From positions 1 to 58,061 of the forward strand of contig JAGAOU010000091.1 of NCBI GenBank assembly GCA_017623595.1: DNA of 58,061 nucleotides, given 5' to 3'. Source of the stretch: Clostridia bacterium (GTDB taxonomy: Bacteria; Bacillota; Clostridia; Oscillospirales; UBA644). Positions within the stretch are counted from its first letter, which is position 1. Every line of letters starts with the position of its first letter. This document shows positions 17,540 to 25,726 of the stretch, piece by piece. Both the position numbers and the translations under genes were made by a program. Below the pieces are notes generated by a model. It saw only the letters and a list, made by a program, of their open reading frames with translations, searched no databases and was not told the origin of the DNA.

Positions 17540-18715
17540 ATGTACGAAGAAGTCATTTTGATGAAGCTGGGGGAAGTGGTCCTGAAGGGGCTTAACCGCC
17601 GCAAGCTGGAAGATCTGTTGCTGAAAAATATCCGCACCGCCCTGCGGGGATGCGGAAACGTCAACGTGCGCAACAGTCAGTCCACCATGTTTGTGGAATT
17701 CCTCGACGACGAGCCTGATCTTGACCTTGCCGAGGCCGCGCTGAAAAGGGTATTCGGCATTATGAACCTTGTCCGCGCCTATCGGGGCGATTACGACTGG
17801 GAAACCCTGAAGGCTCAGACGGCGGAGTATGTGGCCCCCGCCTCAAATCGGGCAAAAACCTTCAAAGTGGACGCCCGTCGGTCGGACAAAAAATATCCCC
17901 TGGCGTCTCCCCAAATCTGCATGGATATGGGCGAGCATCTGTTGAATGAATTTCCCCATCTGACGGTGGATGTGCATCATCCCGACGTGGTAGTTTCCAT
18001 CGAAATCCGCGATGGATTTGCCTATATCCACACCAATCCCGAAAAGGGTGCGGGAGGCTTACCCGCAGGCACGGGCGGTCACGGAATGCTGATGCTCTCG
18101 GGAGGAATCGACAGTCCCGTGGCGGGCTACGTCATGGCAAAACGGGGCTTGAAGATCTCCGCCGTCCATTTTGAATCGCCCCCCTATACCAGCGAGCGGG
18201 CCAAGGAAAAGGTGCTGACGCTGGCCAAGAAAATGAGCGTGTACACCGGTCCCGTAGAACTATGGATCGTGCCTTTCACCGAAATTCAGGAAGCCATCCG
18301 AGACACCTGCAAGGAAGATCTGTTCACCGTCATCATGCGCCGCGTGATGCTGAAAATCGCCTGTAAGCTGGCACGGGAAAAGGATGCCCGCTGCATCATC
18401 ACGGGAGAAAGTCTCGGTCAGGTAGCATCCCAAACCTTAGGTGCCATTCAATGCACCGATCAGGCGGCGGATCTCCCCGTCTTCCGTCCCTTCATCGGCA
18501 CCGATAAACAGGACATTGTGGATATTGCCCGCACCATTGACACCTTTGAAACCTCCATCCTCCCCTATGAGGACTGCTGCACCGTCTTCACCCCCAAGCA
18601 TCCCAAAACAAACCCCCATTTGGAGGAAGTGTTGGAAGAAGAGGCAAAACTGGATCTCGACACCCTGACCAAGGATCTTCACCTCGAATTTGTCAAGGTC
18701 AAGCCTTGGGATTGA
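17540..18715 (+). CDS. thiI: tRNA uracil 4-sulfurtransferase ThiI
   Basis: A 391-residue protein with an N-terminal ferredoxin-like region, a THUMP domain (about 60-165) and a PP-loop ATP pyrophosphatase domain beginning SGGIDSPVAGYVMAKRG (187-203). It adenylates U8 of tRNA and inserts sulfur to make 4-thiouridine. The C-terminal rhodanese domain of the E. coli enzyme is absent, as is usual in Firmicutes; Cys residues in EDCCTVF may take part in sulfur handling. It follows the cysteine desulfurase by 4 bases, ribosome site AAAGG. A terminator follows at 18729. Confidence 0.95.
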   Translation: MYEEVILMKLGEVVLKGLNRRKLEDLLLKNIRTALRGCGNVNVRNSQSTMFVEFLDDEPDLDLAEAALKRVFGIMNLVRAYRGDYDWETLKAQTAEYVAPASNRAKTFKVDARRSDKKYPLASPQICMDMGEHLLNEFPHLTVDVHHPDVVVSIEIRDGFAYIHTNPEKGAGGLPAGTGGHGMLMLSGGIDSPVAGYVMAKRGLKISAVHFESPPYTSERAKEKVLTLAKKMSVYTGPVELWIVPFTEIQEAIRDTCKEDLFTVIMRRVMLKIACKLAREKDARCIITGESLGQVASQTLGAIQCTDQAADLPVFRPFIGTDKQDIVDIARTIDTFETSILPYEDCCTVFTPKHPKTNPHLEEVLEEEAKLDLDTLTKDLHLEFVKVKPWD

Positions 18716-18728
18716 CACAAAAATAAAA

Positions 18729-18782
18729 ATCCCCTTAGCCCGTACTTGAAATATTTCTATTTCACAGCAACACTAAGGGGAT
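18729..18782. terminator. bidirectional terminator between thiI and a convergent gene
   Basis: Ten-base stem ATCCCCTTAG/CTAAGGGGAT with an inner TGAAAT/ATTTCA hairpin. ATTTTT follows on the plus strand and TTTTTATTT on the minus strand. It serves thiI (plus) and the 18809 gene (minus). Confidence 0.88.
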
Positions 18783-18808
18783 ATTTTTCTGAAAAGCCAA
18801 AGAAAAAA

Positions 18809-20542
18809 TTATTTCAGACGCACCTCTCCCGGTTGAACGGGGCAGTCTTCATACCAACGCTCTTCATCGGCAAAATTTCCGACGATCTTTACGCCGTCCT
18901 CATAGGTTGCAACCTCAAGACCGTTGTCCAATACCTCGTAGTCCTTCATAAAGACCAACTGACGGTCGGCAAAGGGCTCGTATTGCTTCAACCCCTCTGC
19001 AATGGCCGCAACACTTGCGGTAATCTCTTCGGGAGATCCTGCGGTCAGATCGTTTTTCCCCATCCAGTTTTTTCCCGTTCCTGTGCGGAATTTGGAATAA
19101 AAATAGAAGGAAGGACGCCCTCCCCGAAGGAAGAAAATCTGCTGATCCCGCTTCGGCTGCACGGTAAAATTCACCGTAGGCGCGGTGGGATTATACAAAA
19201 GAATTCCGTGATAAATCAGCTCCCAGAAGGGGACGGTTTTTTCGCAGAAGGGAAGATCTTGGTCTCCAAAACCGTCTCCGAAGGTAACGTACAAGGCATA
19301 ATCCAAATATTTCAAAGCAAAATCCAATGTTCCCTCGGAAGAAAATCCTCCAAAACGCTCCTGCATGGTTTTGCAAAGTTGTTCCACCGTCCGAATCCCT
19401 TGTGCAGTGGTGCAAGGATGGTCTGGATTAAAGCAGGCATCGGGCTCCACGATGGAGATCACGTCGGTAAAATGCAGGCCGTTCACGCCCAAAGCCGCCA
19501 CCGCCGGATAATCACGGGCTTCGTTCTTTACCTGCTTAAGAAGGCAGGTGTGATACGGCATACCGCCGCTGTAGTTGCCTACGTGGTGATAATCTCCCTT
19601 GCGGTTGACGACAATATCGTTCCAATCGTAGGTATCGGCGATTTCATAGGCATCAATGAGGTTGGTGTGCAGGGAAATGCGGTACCCCAACTGTTTGACA
19701 TACTCCACCGTCTTTTTCAGTTCCTCGTCTCCGCCGAGCCTTGCATCTGCAGGAAAAAGCTGAGGGAATCGGCCGTCATGTCCTCCAATATTCCATCCCA
19801 CCAACTGCAACTCCGCACCCGCGACGCCTTGCTTTTTCAGCTCATGGGCGATGTCCCGCACGGTCTTGAAGGTGCAAGCCACATACATATCGGGTTCATT
19901 TTGTTCATTTTGATGCCATATTTTACAGGGGGACTCTTTCCACCCCATGCGAATACGAATGAGGGGATATTTTCTTGCATATTCCACAGGAGCGCGACGG
20001 CACTTTTCGGCTAAAAGGCTGATCTCTCCCCGTGCAAGACGCAACTCCCGTTCTGCCTTGGCAAACTCGCCCAAGGAGGCGTTGGCGGGCAGGTCGACAA
20101 TCTCTAAAGTAATGTCATCGTATACCGGATCGGAGACGGCATTGGCTTCCGAGAAATCAAAGAGCAGAGACAAAGAATAAACGCCGCTTTTGACAGCAAT
20201 CTCCATACGGTATTTATAATTTCTGACCACACGAATCAAACTTGCGCCTTCGGCGGTTTTGATGCCGAACAGTGACATCAGGGGACGACTGTAGGCGTAG
20301 ACCATGTCGGGGCGGGAGATAAATTCCACCACAGGGTCTCCCATCATTCTTATGTGCCGAGGTAAAAGATAATACCCCTCGCTCCCAACGGGACGCCACA
20401 ACTCCGTTGCGGTAATGCGCAACGATTTTGCCTCGACAAAATCTTCCTTTTTCAAGGTCAGAATCATACCCTGCTCCGTGGCGGAAGATTCAAAAAACAA
20501 CCGATTTCCTTTATCGTCCACAGCAAAAAAATTCAAGTTCAT
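18809..20542 (-). CDS. uncharacterised glycosidase-like protein (DUF5696-like)
   Basis: A 577-residue protein without signal peptide. An N-terminal beta-rich part (about 1-190) precedes a segment from about 205 that reads like a barrel enzyme: IRIRMGWKESP, GAELQLVGWNIGGHDGRFPQ, GYRISLHTNLIDAY, AVAALGVNGLHFTDVISIVE. The pattern recalls DUF5696 and related GH-like proteins of gut Firmicutes, but I cannot confirm the family or name catalytic residues. The AraC gene is divergent 105 bases away and probably controls it. Promoter TTGATA-N18-TATAAT at 20574-20603; ribosome site AAGGAG before ATG 20542. It probably acts on a cytoplasmic saccharide. Confidence 0.6.
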   Translation of the reverse strand: MNLNFFAVDDKGNRLFFESSATEQGMILTLKKEDFVEAKSLRITATELWRPVGSEGYYLLPRHIRMMGDPVVEFISRPDMVYAYSRPLMSLFGIKTAEGASLIRVVRNYKYRMEIAVKSGVYSLSLLFDFSEANAVSDPVYDDITLEIVDLPANASLGEFAKAERELRLARGEISLLAEKCRRAPVEYARKYPLIRIRMGWKESPCKIWHQNEQNEPDMYVACTFKTVRDIAHELKKQGVAGAELQLVGWNIGGHDGRFPQLFPADARLGGDEELKKTVEYVKQLGYRISLHTNLIDAYEIADTYDWNDIVVNRKGDYHHVGNYSGGMPYHTCLLKQVKNEARDYPAVAALGVNGLHFTDVISIVEPDACFNPDHPCTTAQGIRTVEQLCKTMQERFGGFSSEGTLDFALKYLDYALYVTFGDGFGDQDLPFCEKTVPFWELIYHGILLYNPTAPTVNFTVQPKRDQQIFFLRGGRPSFYFYSKFRTGTGKNWMGKNDLTAGSPEEITASVAAIAEGLKQYEPFADRQLVFMKDYEVLDNGLEVATYEDGVKIVGNFADEERWYEDCPVQPGEVRLK

Positions 20543-20573
20543 ATACCCAATTTTCTCCTTGCTTTTTTCTTTG

Positions 20574-20603
20574 ATTATAGCAAAAAAACAAGGAGAATAT
20601 CAA
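20574..20603 (-). promoter_or_regulatory. promoter of the glycosidase-like gene
   Basis: TTGATA (20598-20603), 18 bases, TATAAT (20574-20579) on the minus strand, in the 105-base divergent gap with the AraC gene. No clear operator half-sites were seen. Confidence 0.75.
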
Positions 20604-20647
20604 GTCATATTTTCACGGAAAACATTCAAAAAATCAAGGTGATGCTT

Positions 20648-21457
20648 ATGGTACTGGCAGAGTGTAACCCCTTTTTGCGTGCCGCCCAGTTTCAGCCGGC
20701 GGTATTGGAAGGAGAAGGACTTCGAATCGCATACGATTATCGAATCTTCTATGTGCTGGAGAACTCCGGCACTCTGATTCTGGAGAATATGGAACATCCC
20801 CTCTCCCCCGACACGCTGATCCTGATTCCTCCGGGAGTGGGGTATTATTTTCGGGGAAGGCTGAAGGTTGCCGTATTGAATTTTGACATGACCCGAGCGT
20901 GCACATCCCGAAAAAAGCCCATCTGTCCTCCGCCAAAGGAGCTCTATCGGCAGGAGCTGGCCTTTGACAAAGCGCTTCCCGAGGATTGGGACGCCCCCTT
21001 TCTCTTTTCGGGAGATTTACAGTTTCGCCAATGGATCTCGGACATTGTAAGCCGAAACGAAAACGATGGATGGTCCTCCGGTGCGCTGAAGCAGCTTTTG
21101 GCGGAAATCGCTTGGCGGCGGGAAAATGTTGCCAATCCGGAGCAGCAGCTGGCAAACGAAATCGGCGCGTACATCCGACTTCACGCGGCAGACTTGACAG
21201 ACAATGCCGAATTAGGGGAGATTTTCGGATACCATCCCGTTTATTTGGGAAAGATCTTCAAAACGCATACGGGAAAAACGCTGCACGGCGCTCTGACGGA
21301 AGCACGCCTGGCGCTGGCCTGCCGCTGGCTGACACAGACCGATCGAAGCATCGAGCAGATCGCCTTTGACACGGGATTTTCTTCCCGTTCTCATTTTTGC
21401 ACCGTCTTTCGCAAAGCCTTCGGAATCTCTCCCGGAATATGGCGAAAGGAAAGATAA
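20648..21457 (+). CDS. AraC-family transcriptional regulator
   Basis: A 269-residue protein. The N-terminal half is a cupin-like ligand domain (VLENSGTLILENMEHPLSPD, then LILIPPGVGYYFRG). The C-terminal 100 residues are the double helix-turn-helix AraC domain ending SIEQIAFDTGFSSRSHFCTV FRKAFGISP. ATG 20648 is chosen because AAGG lies 8 bases upstream; two earlier in-frame codons overlap that site. Divergent from the glycosidase-like gene, it is the probable activator of it in response to a sugar. A terminator follows at 21473. Confidence 0.9.
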   Translation: MVLAECNPFLRAAQFQPAVLEGEGLRIAYDYRIFYVLENSGTLILENMEHPLSPDTLILIPPGVGYYFRGRLKVAVLNFDMTRACTSRKKPICPPPKELYRQELAFDKALPEDWDAPFLFSGDLQFRQWISDIVSRNENDGWSSGALKQLLAEIAWRRENVANPEQQLANEIGAYIRLHAADLTDNAELGEIFGYHPVYLGKIFKTHTGKTLHGALTEARLALACRWLTQTDRSIEQIAFDTGFSSRSHFCTVFRKAFGISPGIWRKER

Positions 21458-21472
21458 TTTTCTTATTATGAC

Positions 21473-21513
21473 AAAGACCTCCCGCGAGATCATCGCAGGA
21501 GGTCTTTTTATCA
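21473..21513. terminator. bidirectional terminator
   Basis: Stem AAAGACCTCC/GGAGGTCTTT (21473-21507) with inner GCGA/TCGC pairing, followed by TTTAT on the plus strand and by TGTCATAAT on the minus strand. It separates the AraC gene from the convergent COG2426-like gene. Confidence 0.85.
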
Positions 21514-21528
21514 CAGGGAAGCCCCTTG

Positions 21529-22041
21529 TCAAAACAAATTCAGAATCGCTTCCATCAAACCGTAGGAAAACAGAGCCATGATCACCGAGGCAATCAGAAC
21601 CCCCAAAGAAGCGGCAAGCAGCGCCTTTTTCTTGTCGATATTCAGCATCGCCGCAATCAGACAGCCTGTCCAGGCTCCCGTGCCGGGGAGGGGAATCCCA
21701 ACAAATAACATAAGTCCCACGAATTCATACTTTCGAATTCGCTGACTTCTCTCCCCCGTGGCATGCTTTTCCAATTTTTCCACCATGGGACGGAAAATTC
21801 TCCACCGTTTCATCCAGCTGAACACGGGGGTGATCAACCAAAGAATCAGGGGGATGGGGATCAGATTCCCTAAAATACAGATTCCAAAGGCTTCCCACAA
21901 AGGAAGACCGCAAAGGCTGGCAACAATCATACCGCCCCGCAACTCCAGAATTGGAACCATAGACACCAACAGAACCAGCAGTTCCGCAGGCAAAAACGCC
22001 CCCAAATTATCGTTAATCCAATTTGCAATCGTTTCGGTCAT
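21529..22041 (-). CDS. COG2426-type small membrane protein (putative multidrug export)
   Basis: A 170-residue protein with about four membrane helices. ELLVLLVSMVPILELRGGMI near residue 20 and FVGLMLFVGIPLPGTGAWTG near 110 are the two repeated re-entrant elements of the COG2426 family, distantly related to DedA-type and SNARE-associated proteins. The database label of small multidrug export protein is not backed by strong experiments. The start lies 26 bases after the rpsT terminator, with GGAG 8 bases upstream of ATG; no promoter of its own is seen, so read-through from rpsT is possible. Confidence 0.85.
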   Translation of the reverse strand: MTETIANWINDNLGAFLPAELLVLLVSMVPILELRGGMIVASLCGLPLWEAFGICILGNLIPIPLILWLITPVFSWMKRWRIFRPMVEKLEKHATGERSQRIRKYEFVGLMLFVGIPLPGTGAWTGCLIAAMLNIDKKKALLAASLGVLIASVIMALFSYGLMEAILNLF

Positions 22042-22060
22042 ACAGTCAACTCCACGGTAA

Positions 22061-22093
22061 TAAAAAACCCTGCTTCGACGAGCGAGGCAGGGT
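22061..22093 (-). terminator. terminator of rpsT
   Basis: ACCCTGC/GCAGGGT stem (22067-22093) followed on the minus strand by TTTTTATT. Confidence 0.88.
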
Positions 22094-22118
22094 CTTGGAA
22101 ACGTTCATACAGCCAAAA

Positions 22119-22358
22119 TTATTCGGCAGCGAATTCGGCAGCAAGACGAGACTTCTTGCGAGCAGCGCAGTTCGCATGGATCAGGCCCTTCGCAGCGGCT
22201 TTGTCAACCAGGGAGTAAGCCTTCTGAAGGTTCTCCGGGGTCTTCTCCGCTTCGAGAGACTTGAGCTGAGTGCGGAACGCGGACTTCTGCATTTTGTTCT
22301 GCAGGTTCTTCGTCTGATTCACCAGAACGCGTTTCTTGGCAGATTTGATATTGGGCAT
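22119..22358 (-). CDS. rpsT: 30S ribosomal protein S20
   Basis: A 79-residue protein beginning MPNIKSAKKRVLVNQTKN, the S20 N-terminus, with the helical core AKGLIHANCAARKKSRLA at the end. It binds 16S rRNA in the small subunit. ATG at 22358 is chosen over an in-frame codon 2 residues earlier because AGGTGA lies at the right distance and S20 proteins start MPNIKS. Length is slightly short of the usual 82-88. It has its own promoter (22420-22448) and terminator (22061-22093). A location near gpr and spoIIP is common in spore formers. Confidence 0.97.
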   Translation of the reverse strand: MPNIKSAKKRVLVNQTKNLQNKMQKSAFRTQLKSLEAEKTPENLQKAYSLVDKAAAKGLIHANCAARKKSRLAAEFAAE

Positions 22359-22419
22359 CTGCATTCACCTCCGTTTATCTTTCCGGGAATACCCCGTTAA
22401 ATCATTTTACGCACGATAT

Positions 22420-22448
22420 ATTATATCACAAATCGGTCGGTTATGCAA
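22420..22448 (-). promoter_or_regulatory. promoter of rpsT
   Basis: TTGCAT (22443-22448), 17 bases, TATAAT (22420-22425) on the minus strand, with a TG two bases before the -10. Leader about 55 bases. Confidence 0.8.
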
Positions 22449-22502
22449 GAGGGTTTTCCAAAGAAAAAAGGAATTCTTTGTAAACTTTTCGAAAACCATC
22501 CC

Positions 22503-23528
22503 TTATTTCGCCTCATAAAGACGCATATATCCGTTCTTAACCCACCCAAGCTTACGGAAAGCCGCATCAAAGGTGAGGGTGAGGACGCCGGGCAGAATAA
22601 AGTGCATCACCAAAATTTCAATCAAAAACAACCAAAGCGGAAGATCGGCGGACATGGCGGTATATGCACTGAACTGTCCCACAAGACCACTGGGTCCCAT
22701 TCCCGCACCGGCGGGGGTATTGGTCATACCCAAAACTGCGGTGGAAACGGGGCCGAGCACCGCAGACGCCAATGTGGGCGCAAGCCAAATGGCGGGATGC
22801 CGCAGGATGTTGGTAAACTGAAGCATAGAAGTCCCAATGCCCTGGGACAAAGCACCGCCGAATCCGTTGTCCCGATAAGATGCCACCGCAAACCCGATCA
22901 TCTGGCAGCAGCATCCCACACAGGCGGCCCCCGCGGCAATGCCGTCCAGGCCGATCATAATGCAAAGCGCCGCAGAGGAAATGGGTGCCGTCAGAGCCAA
23001 TCCAACAAGCACGGAAACGAGCATCCCCATCAGAATGGGATGCAACTCGGTGGTACTGTTAATCAAATCACCAAAGGCCGTCAACGCGGAATTGATATAG
23101 GGACCTGCGAAGATTCCCACAAGACTGCCGGTGATAATAGTAACGGAAGGCGTGAGAATAATGTCCAGTTTGGTTTTTCCCGCCAAAATATCTCCCAGCT
23201 CAGCCCCCACAAGGACCGCCACATAGGCCCCCACGGGTCCGCCTGCCGCAAAACCGATAGCACCGACCCCCACCGAGGAAAAGAGGGTCAGGGGCTTCAC
23301 CTTCAACCCCCATGCCACGGCTCCTCCGATGGCACCGCCCACCACAGCTTTGCCAACGGCGGTAGCAGAGTCAAAATAAGAGGCAATATCCCGCAACACA
23401 CCAAGCCCGGGGATTCTGCCCACCTGACCAATGATCAGCCCGATGATCAGACTGGCAAACAACCCCAAGGCCATCGCCCCAAGAGCATCGACAAAATATC
23501 GCTTCAAAATTTTCTTAATCGCATCCAT
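22503..23528 (-). CDS. PTS_EIIC_2-family (PfoR-like) membrane protein
   Basis: A 341-residue integral membrane protein with about ten helices. Examples are MALGLFASLIIGLIIGQVG, SSVGVGAIGFAAGGPVGAYV, LAPTLASAVLGPVSTAVLGM and GMGPSGLVGQFSAYTAMSAD. These Gly/Ala-rich patterns are those of the PTS_EIIC_2 family that includes Clostridium perfringens PfoR. No EIIA/EIIB genes are nearby, so sugar uptake by a normal PTS is unproven; members have been implicated in regulation. ATG 23528 follows AAAGGGAG; an upstream extension lacks a ribosome site. It is divergent from gpr. Confidence 0.85.
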   Translation of the reverse strand: MDAIKKILKRYFVDALGAMALGLFASLIIGLIIGQVGRIPGLGVLRDIASYFDSATAVGKAVVGGAIGGAVAWGLKVKPLTLFSSVGVGAIGFAAGGPVGAYVAVLVGAELGDILAGKTKLDIILTPSVTIITGSLVGIFAGPYINSALTAFGDLINSTTELHPILMGMLVSVLVGLALTAPISSAALCIMIGLDGIAAGAACVGCCCQMIGFAVASYRDNGFGGALSQGIGTSMLQFTNILRHPAIWLAPTLASAVLGPVSTAVLGMTNTPAGAGMGPSGLVGQFSAYTAMSADLPLWLFLIEILVMHFILPGVLTLTFDAAFRKLGWVKNGYMRLYEAK

Positions 23529-23558
23529 ACATTTTCTCCCTTTCGGATTGCTACCCCA

Positions 23559-23587
23559 ATTATACCACAAACCCCAACAAAATTCAA
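23559..23587 (-). promoter_or_regulatory. promoter of the PfoR-like gene
   Basis: TTGAAT (23582-23587), 17 bases, TATAAT (23559-23564) on the minus strand. Confidence 0.8.
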
Positions 23588-23650
23588 CCCCTTTTTCTCT
23601 TGTTTCATAAAAAAAGTTGGGCATAATAGAAGAGAAAAGGAGGTTTGATT

Positions 23651-24586
23651 ATGAATTTAAGAACTGATTTGGCGGTGGAGGCGGGAGAATATCGTCAACT
23701 GGGCGAGGCAGACGGCTTTCTGGAGACGGTTTCTGCGGGAGAAATTCCCGTATCCCGTGTTCGGATCGTCAACGAAAATGCGGCGCGGCTGACGGGAAAA
23801 CCCATGGGGAATTACGCAACGGTATTCTTCAACGGAGCCTTTTCCGACGACGAGCTTTTTGACAAGGCGGTGGATCGGACAGCGGAGGTGCTTCGAGAGT
23901 TTTTGAAGGGGGCAAAAAACGTGCTGGCGGTGGGACTTGGGAATGCGGAAATGACCGCCGATGCTCTGGGTCCGAAGGTGATTGACCGATTGATCATATC
24001 TCGACATCTGAAGGACCAACTCCCCGAACTGTATCGAGAATTGGCTCTGGGCAATCTCTCCGCCCTGCGGCCCGGAGTTTTGGGACAGACGGGAATTGAG
24101 ACGGCAAAACTGATTCGCGCCGCCGCAGATGCGGTGAATCCCGATGCGATCCTGGTCTTTGATGCCTTAGCGTCCCGACGGGTCAAACGTCTTTGCGCCA
24201 CGGTGCAGATCAGCGATACGGGCATCACCCCCGGCTCGGGGGTGGGCAATCACCGATCCCGAATCGACCGAAACTCCATGGAGGTGCCCGTCATCAGCAT
24301 TGGTGTGCCCACGGTGGTAGATGCAGCGACCTTGGCGGTGGATGCCCTGCAAAAGATACAGGACCGTATGGGAGAAGAAGGAAAAGCCATGGCCTCTTCC
24401 TGGGCGGAGGACGAGGGACAGGAGTTGCGGGAGGCCCTGGGCGGATATGAAAACAATCTGGTGGTAACCCCTCAGGATATTGATGCGCTGATCGAACGCA
24501 CGGCAAAGTTGTTGTCCGAGGCGACGAACATGGCGGTGCACGGCGGTTTGGATCGGGAGCAGATCGATGCCCTGACCGGTGTATAA
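23651..24586 (+). CDS. gpr: GPR germination endopeptidase
   Basis: A 311-residue protein of peptidase family A25. MNLRTDLAVEAGE at the start, VLAVGLGNAEMTADALGPKV (about 100), GNLSALRPGVLGQTGIETA and GSGVGNHRSRIDR are signature stretches. GPR cuts small acid-soluble spore proteins at the start of germination and is made as a zymogen in the forespore. It is the best single marker here of an endospore former. ATG 23651 follows AGGAGG by 7 bases. A weak sigma-A-like TTGTTT-N16-CATAAT lies at 23600-23627; CATAATA also fits a forespore -10, but no matching -35 was found. It is followed by spoIIP on the same strand. Confidence 0.95.
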   Translation: MNLRTDLAVEAGEYRQLGEADGFLETVSAGEIPVSRVRIVNENAARLTGKPMGNYATVFFNGAFSDDELFDKAVDRTAEVLREFLKGAKNVLAVGLGNAEMTADALGPKVIDRLIISRHLKDQLPELYRELALGNLSALRPGVLGQTGIETAKLIRAAADAVNPDAILVFDALASRRVKRLCATVQISDTGITPGSGVGNHRSRIDRNSMEVPVISIGVPTVVDAATLAVDALQKIQDRMGEEGKAMASSWAEDEGQELREALGGYENNLVVTPQDIDALIERTAKLLSEATNMAVHGGLDREQIDALTGV

Positions 24587-24670
24587 TTTGCGTAAAAAAG
24601 GAATAGAATGATGGTATGACAAAGGCGGCCCCCTTCGGGGGCAAAAAAACAACGAAGGGGAAAGATTACC

Positions 24671-25726
24671 GTGAGAAAAATCTATTGGGCACTTTTGTGC
24701 TCTGTCGCCGCGGCCATAGGCCTTGGGATCATTCTGAGCTATGGGAGAATCGTCCCGGCCTCTGCCCTGTCATACGCCGTGGGGCCAACATCGGTGAGCA
24801 TGCCGACAAAGCTCCTCTCCCATTCCCTCCCCTCTTTGCCGCCTCTCCCTCAAGGGACGCAGGGTCCGACGGCAGAGACGGGAGGGGAAGAGGACTCTCT
24901 TTCCGCTCCTTTGTTTTCGGCGGCGGATTATACGGTGAAGATTCCGAACGCCCCGGAGAAAGCGGAAGCCATTGTAGAAAAAACCTATGCATCATCGCTT
25001 TCAGTCAACAACAACTCTCCCAAGGACATTGATATAAACACCTTACTGGAGTATGTTCCGAATTTGGATTTTTCGGGGAAAGGGCCTCAAATCCTGATTG
25101 TCCACACCCATACCTCGGAGGCCTACAACGAGACGGGACAGAATTGGTACGCCGACACTGACACCCGAAGCACGGACAACAGTAAAAACATGGTACATAT
25201 GGGTGAGATCCTGGAAACGGAGCTAACAGCGCGGGGATATAGCGTAATCCACTGCCAAAAGCGCCATGACGAGGATTTCAACCACTCGTATACCCGATCC
25301 AACGAGACGGTACGGGAATATCTGGAGCGCTATCCTTCCATTGCGGTGGTGATTGACCTGCATCGGGATTCCCTGATTGATGGGGAGGGAACAAAGTACC
25401 GTCCCACCGTGGAGGCAGACGGGGGAACAGCGGCGCAGATCATGCTCCTGATGGGAGTGGGAAATGATATTTATCCCCATCCCAACTGGAAGGAAAACCT
25501 CTCCCTTGCGGCACGGATTCAACAGCAGGGGGAGCTTCTGTTTCCGGGATTGATGCGTCCTATTTTGGTGCGTCCCTCCCGCTACAATCAGCATTTGTGC
25601 ACGGGGGCGATTCTGGTAGAACTGGGGGCCTGCGGTAATACACCCGCCGAGGCAGAGCAGTCTGCCCGTCTGTTCGGAGAAATCTGTGCGAAGGCTTTGG
25701 ATCAAATTCGGGAGGATCAATCATGA
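24671..25726 (+). CDS. spoIIP: stage II sporulation protein P
   Basis: A 351-residue protein with a signal or anchor segment (about 5-28), a low-complexity Pro/Ser linker (about 45-85) and the SpoIIP amidase/endopeptidase domain. ILIVHTHTSEAYNETG supplies the first zinc histidine, and SVIHCQKRHDEDFNHSYTRS and AVVIDLHRDSLIDGEG the other metal and catalytic positions. With SpoIID and SpoIIM it degrades septal peptidoglycan during engulfment. GTG 24671 follows AAGGGGAAAG. A palindrome GCCCCC-TTC-GGGGGC (24634-24648) lies in the gap after gpr but has no T-run in this direction. Its stop overlaps the next start (ATGA). Confidence 0.95.
   Translation: MRKIYWALLCSVAAAIGLGIILSYGRIVPASALSYAVGPTSVSMPTKLLSHSLPSLPPLPQGTQGPTAETGGEEDSLSAPLFSAADYTVKIPNAPEKAEAIVEKTYASSLSVNNNSPKDIDINTLLEYVPNLDFSGKGPQILIVHTHTSEAYNETGQNWYADTDTRSTDNSKNMVHMGEILETELTARGYSVIHCQKRHDEDFNHSYTRSNETVREYLERYPSIAVVIDLHRDSLIDGEGTKYRPTVEADGGTAAQIMLLMGVGNDIYPHPNWKENLSLAARIQQQGELLFPGLMRPILVRPSRYNQHLCTGAILVELGACGNTPAEAEQSARLFGEICAKALDQIREDQS

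Noticed and set aside
24634-24648. Terminator between gpr and spoIIP
   Set aside because: The GCCCCC-TTC-GGGGGC hairpin is followed by an A-run, not a T-run, on the coding strand, so it is unlikely to stop gpr transcription.
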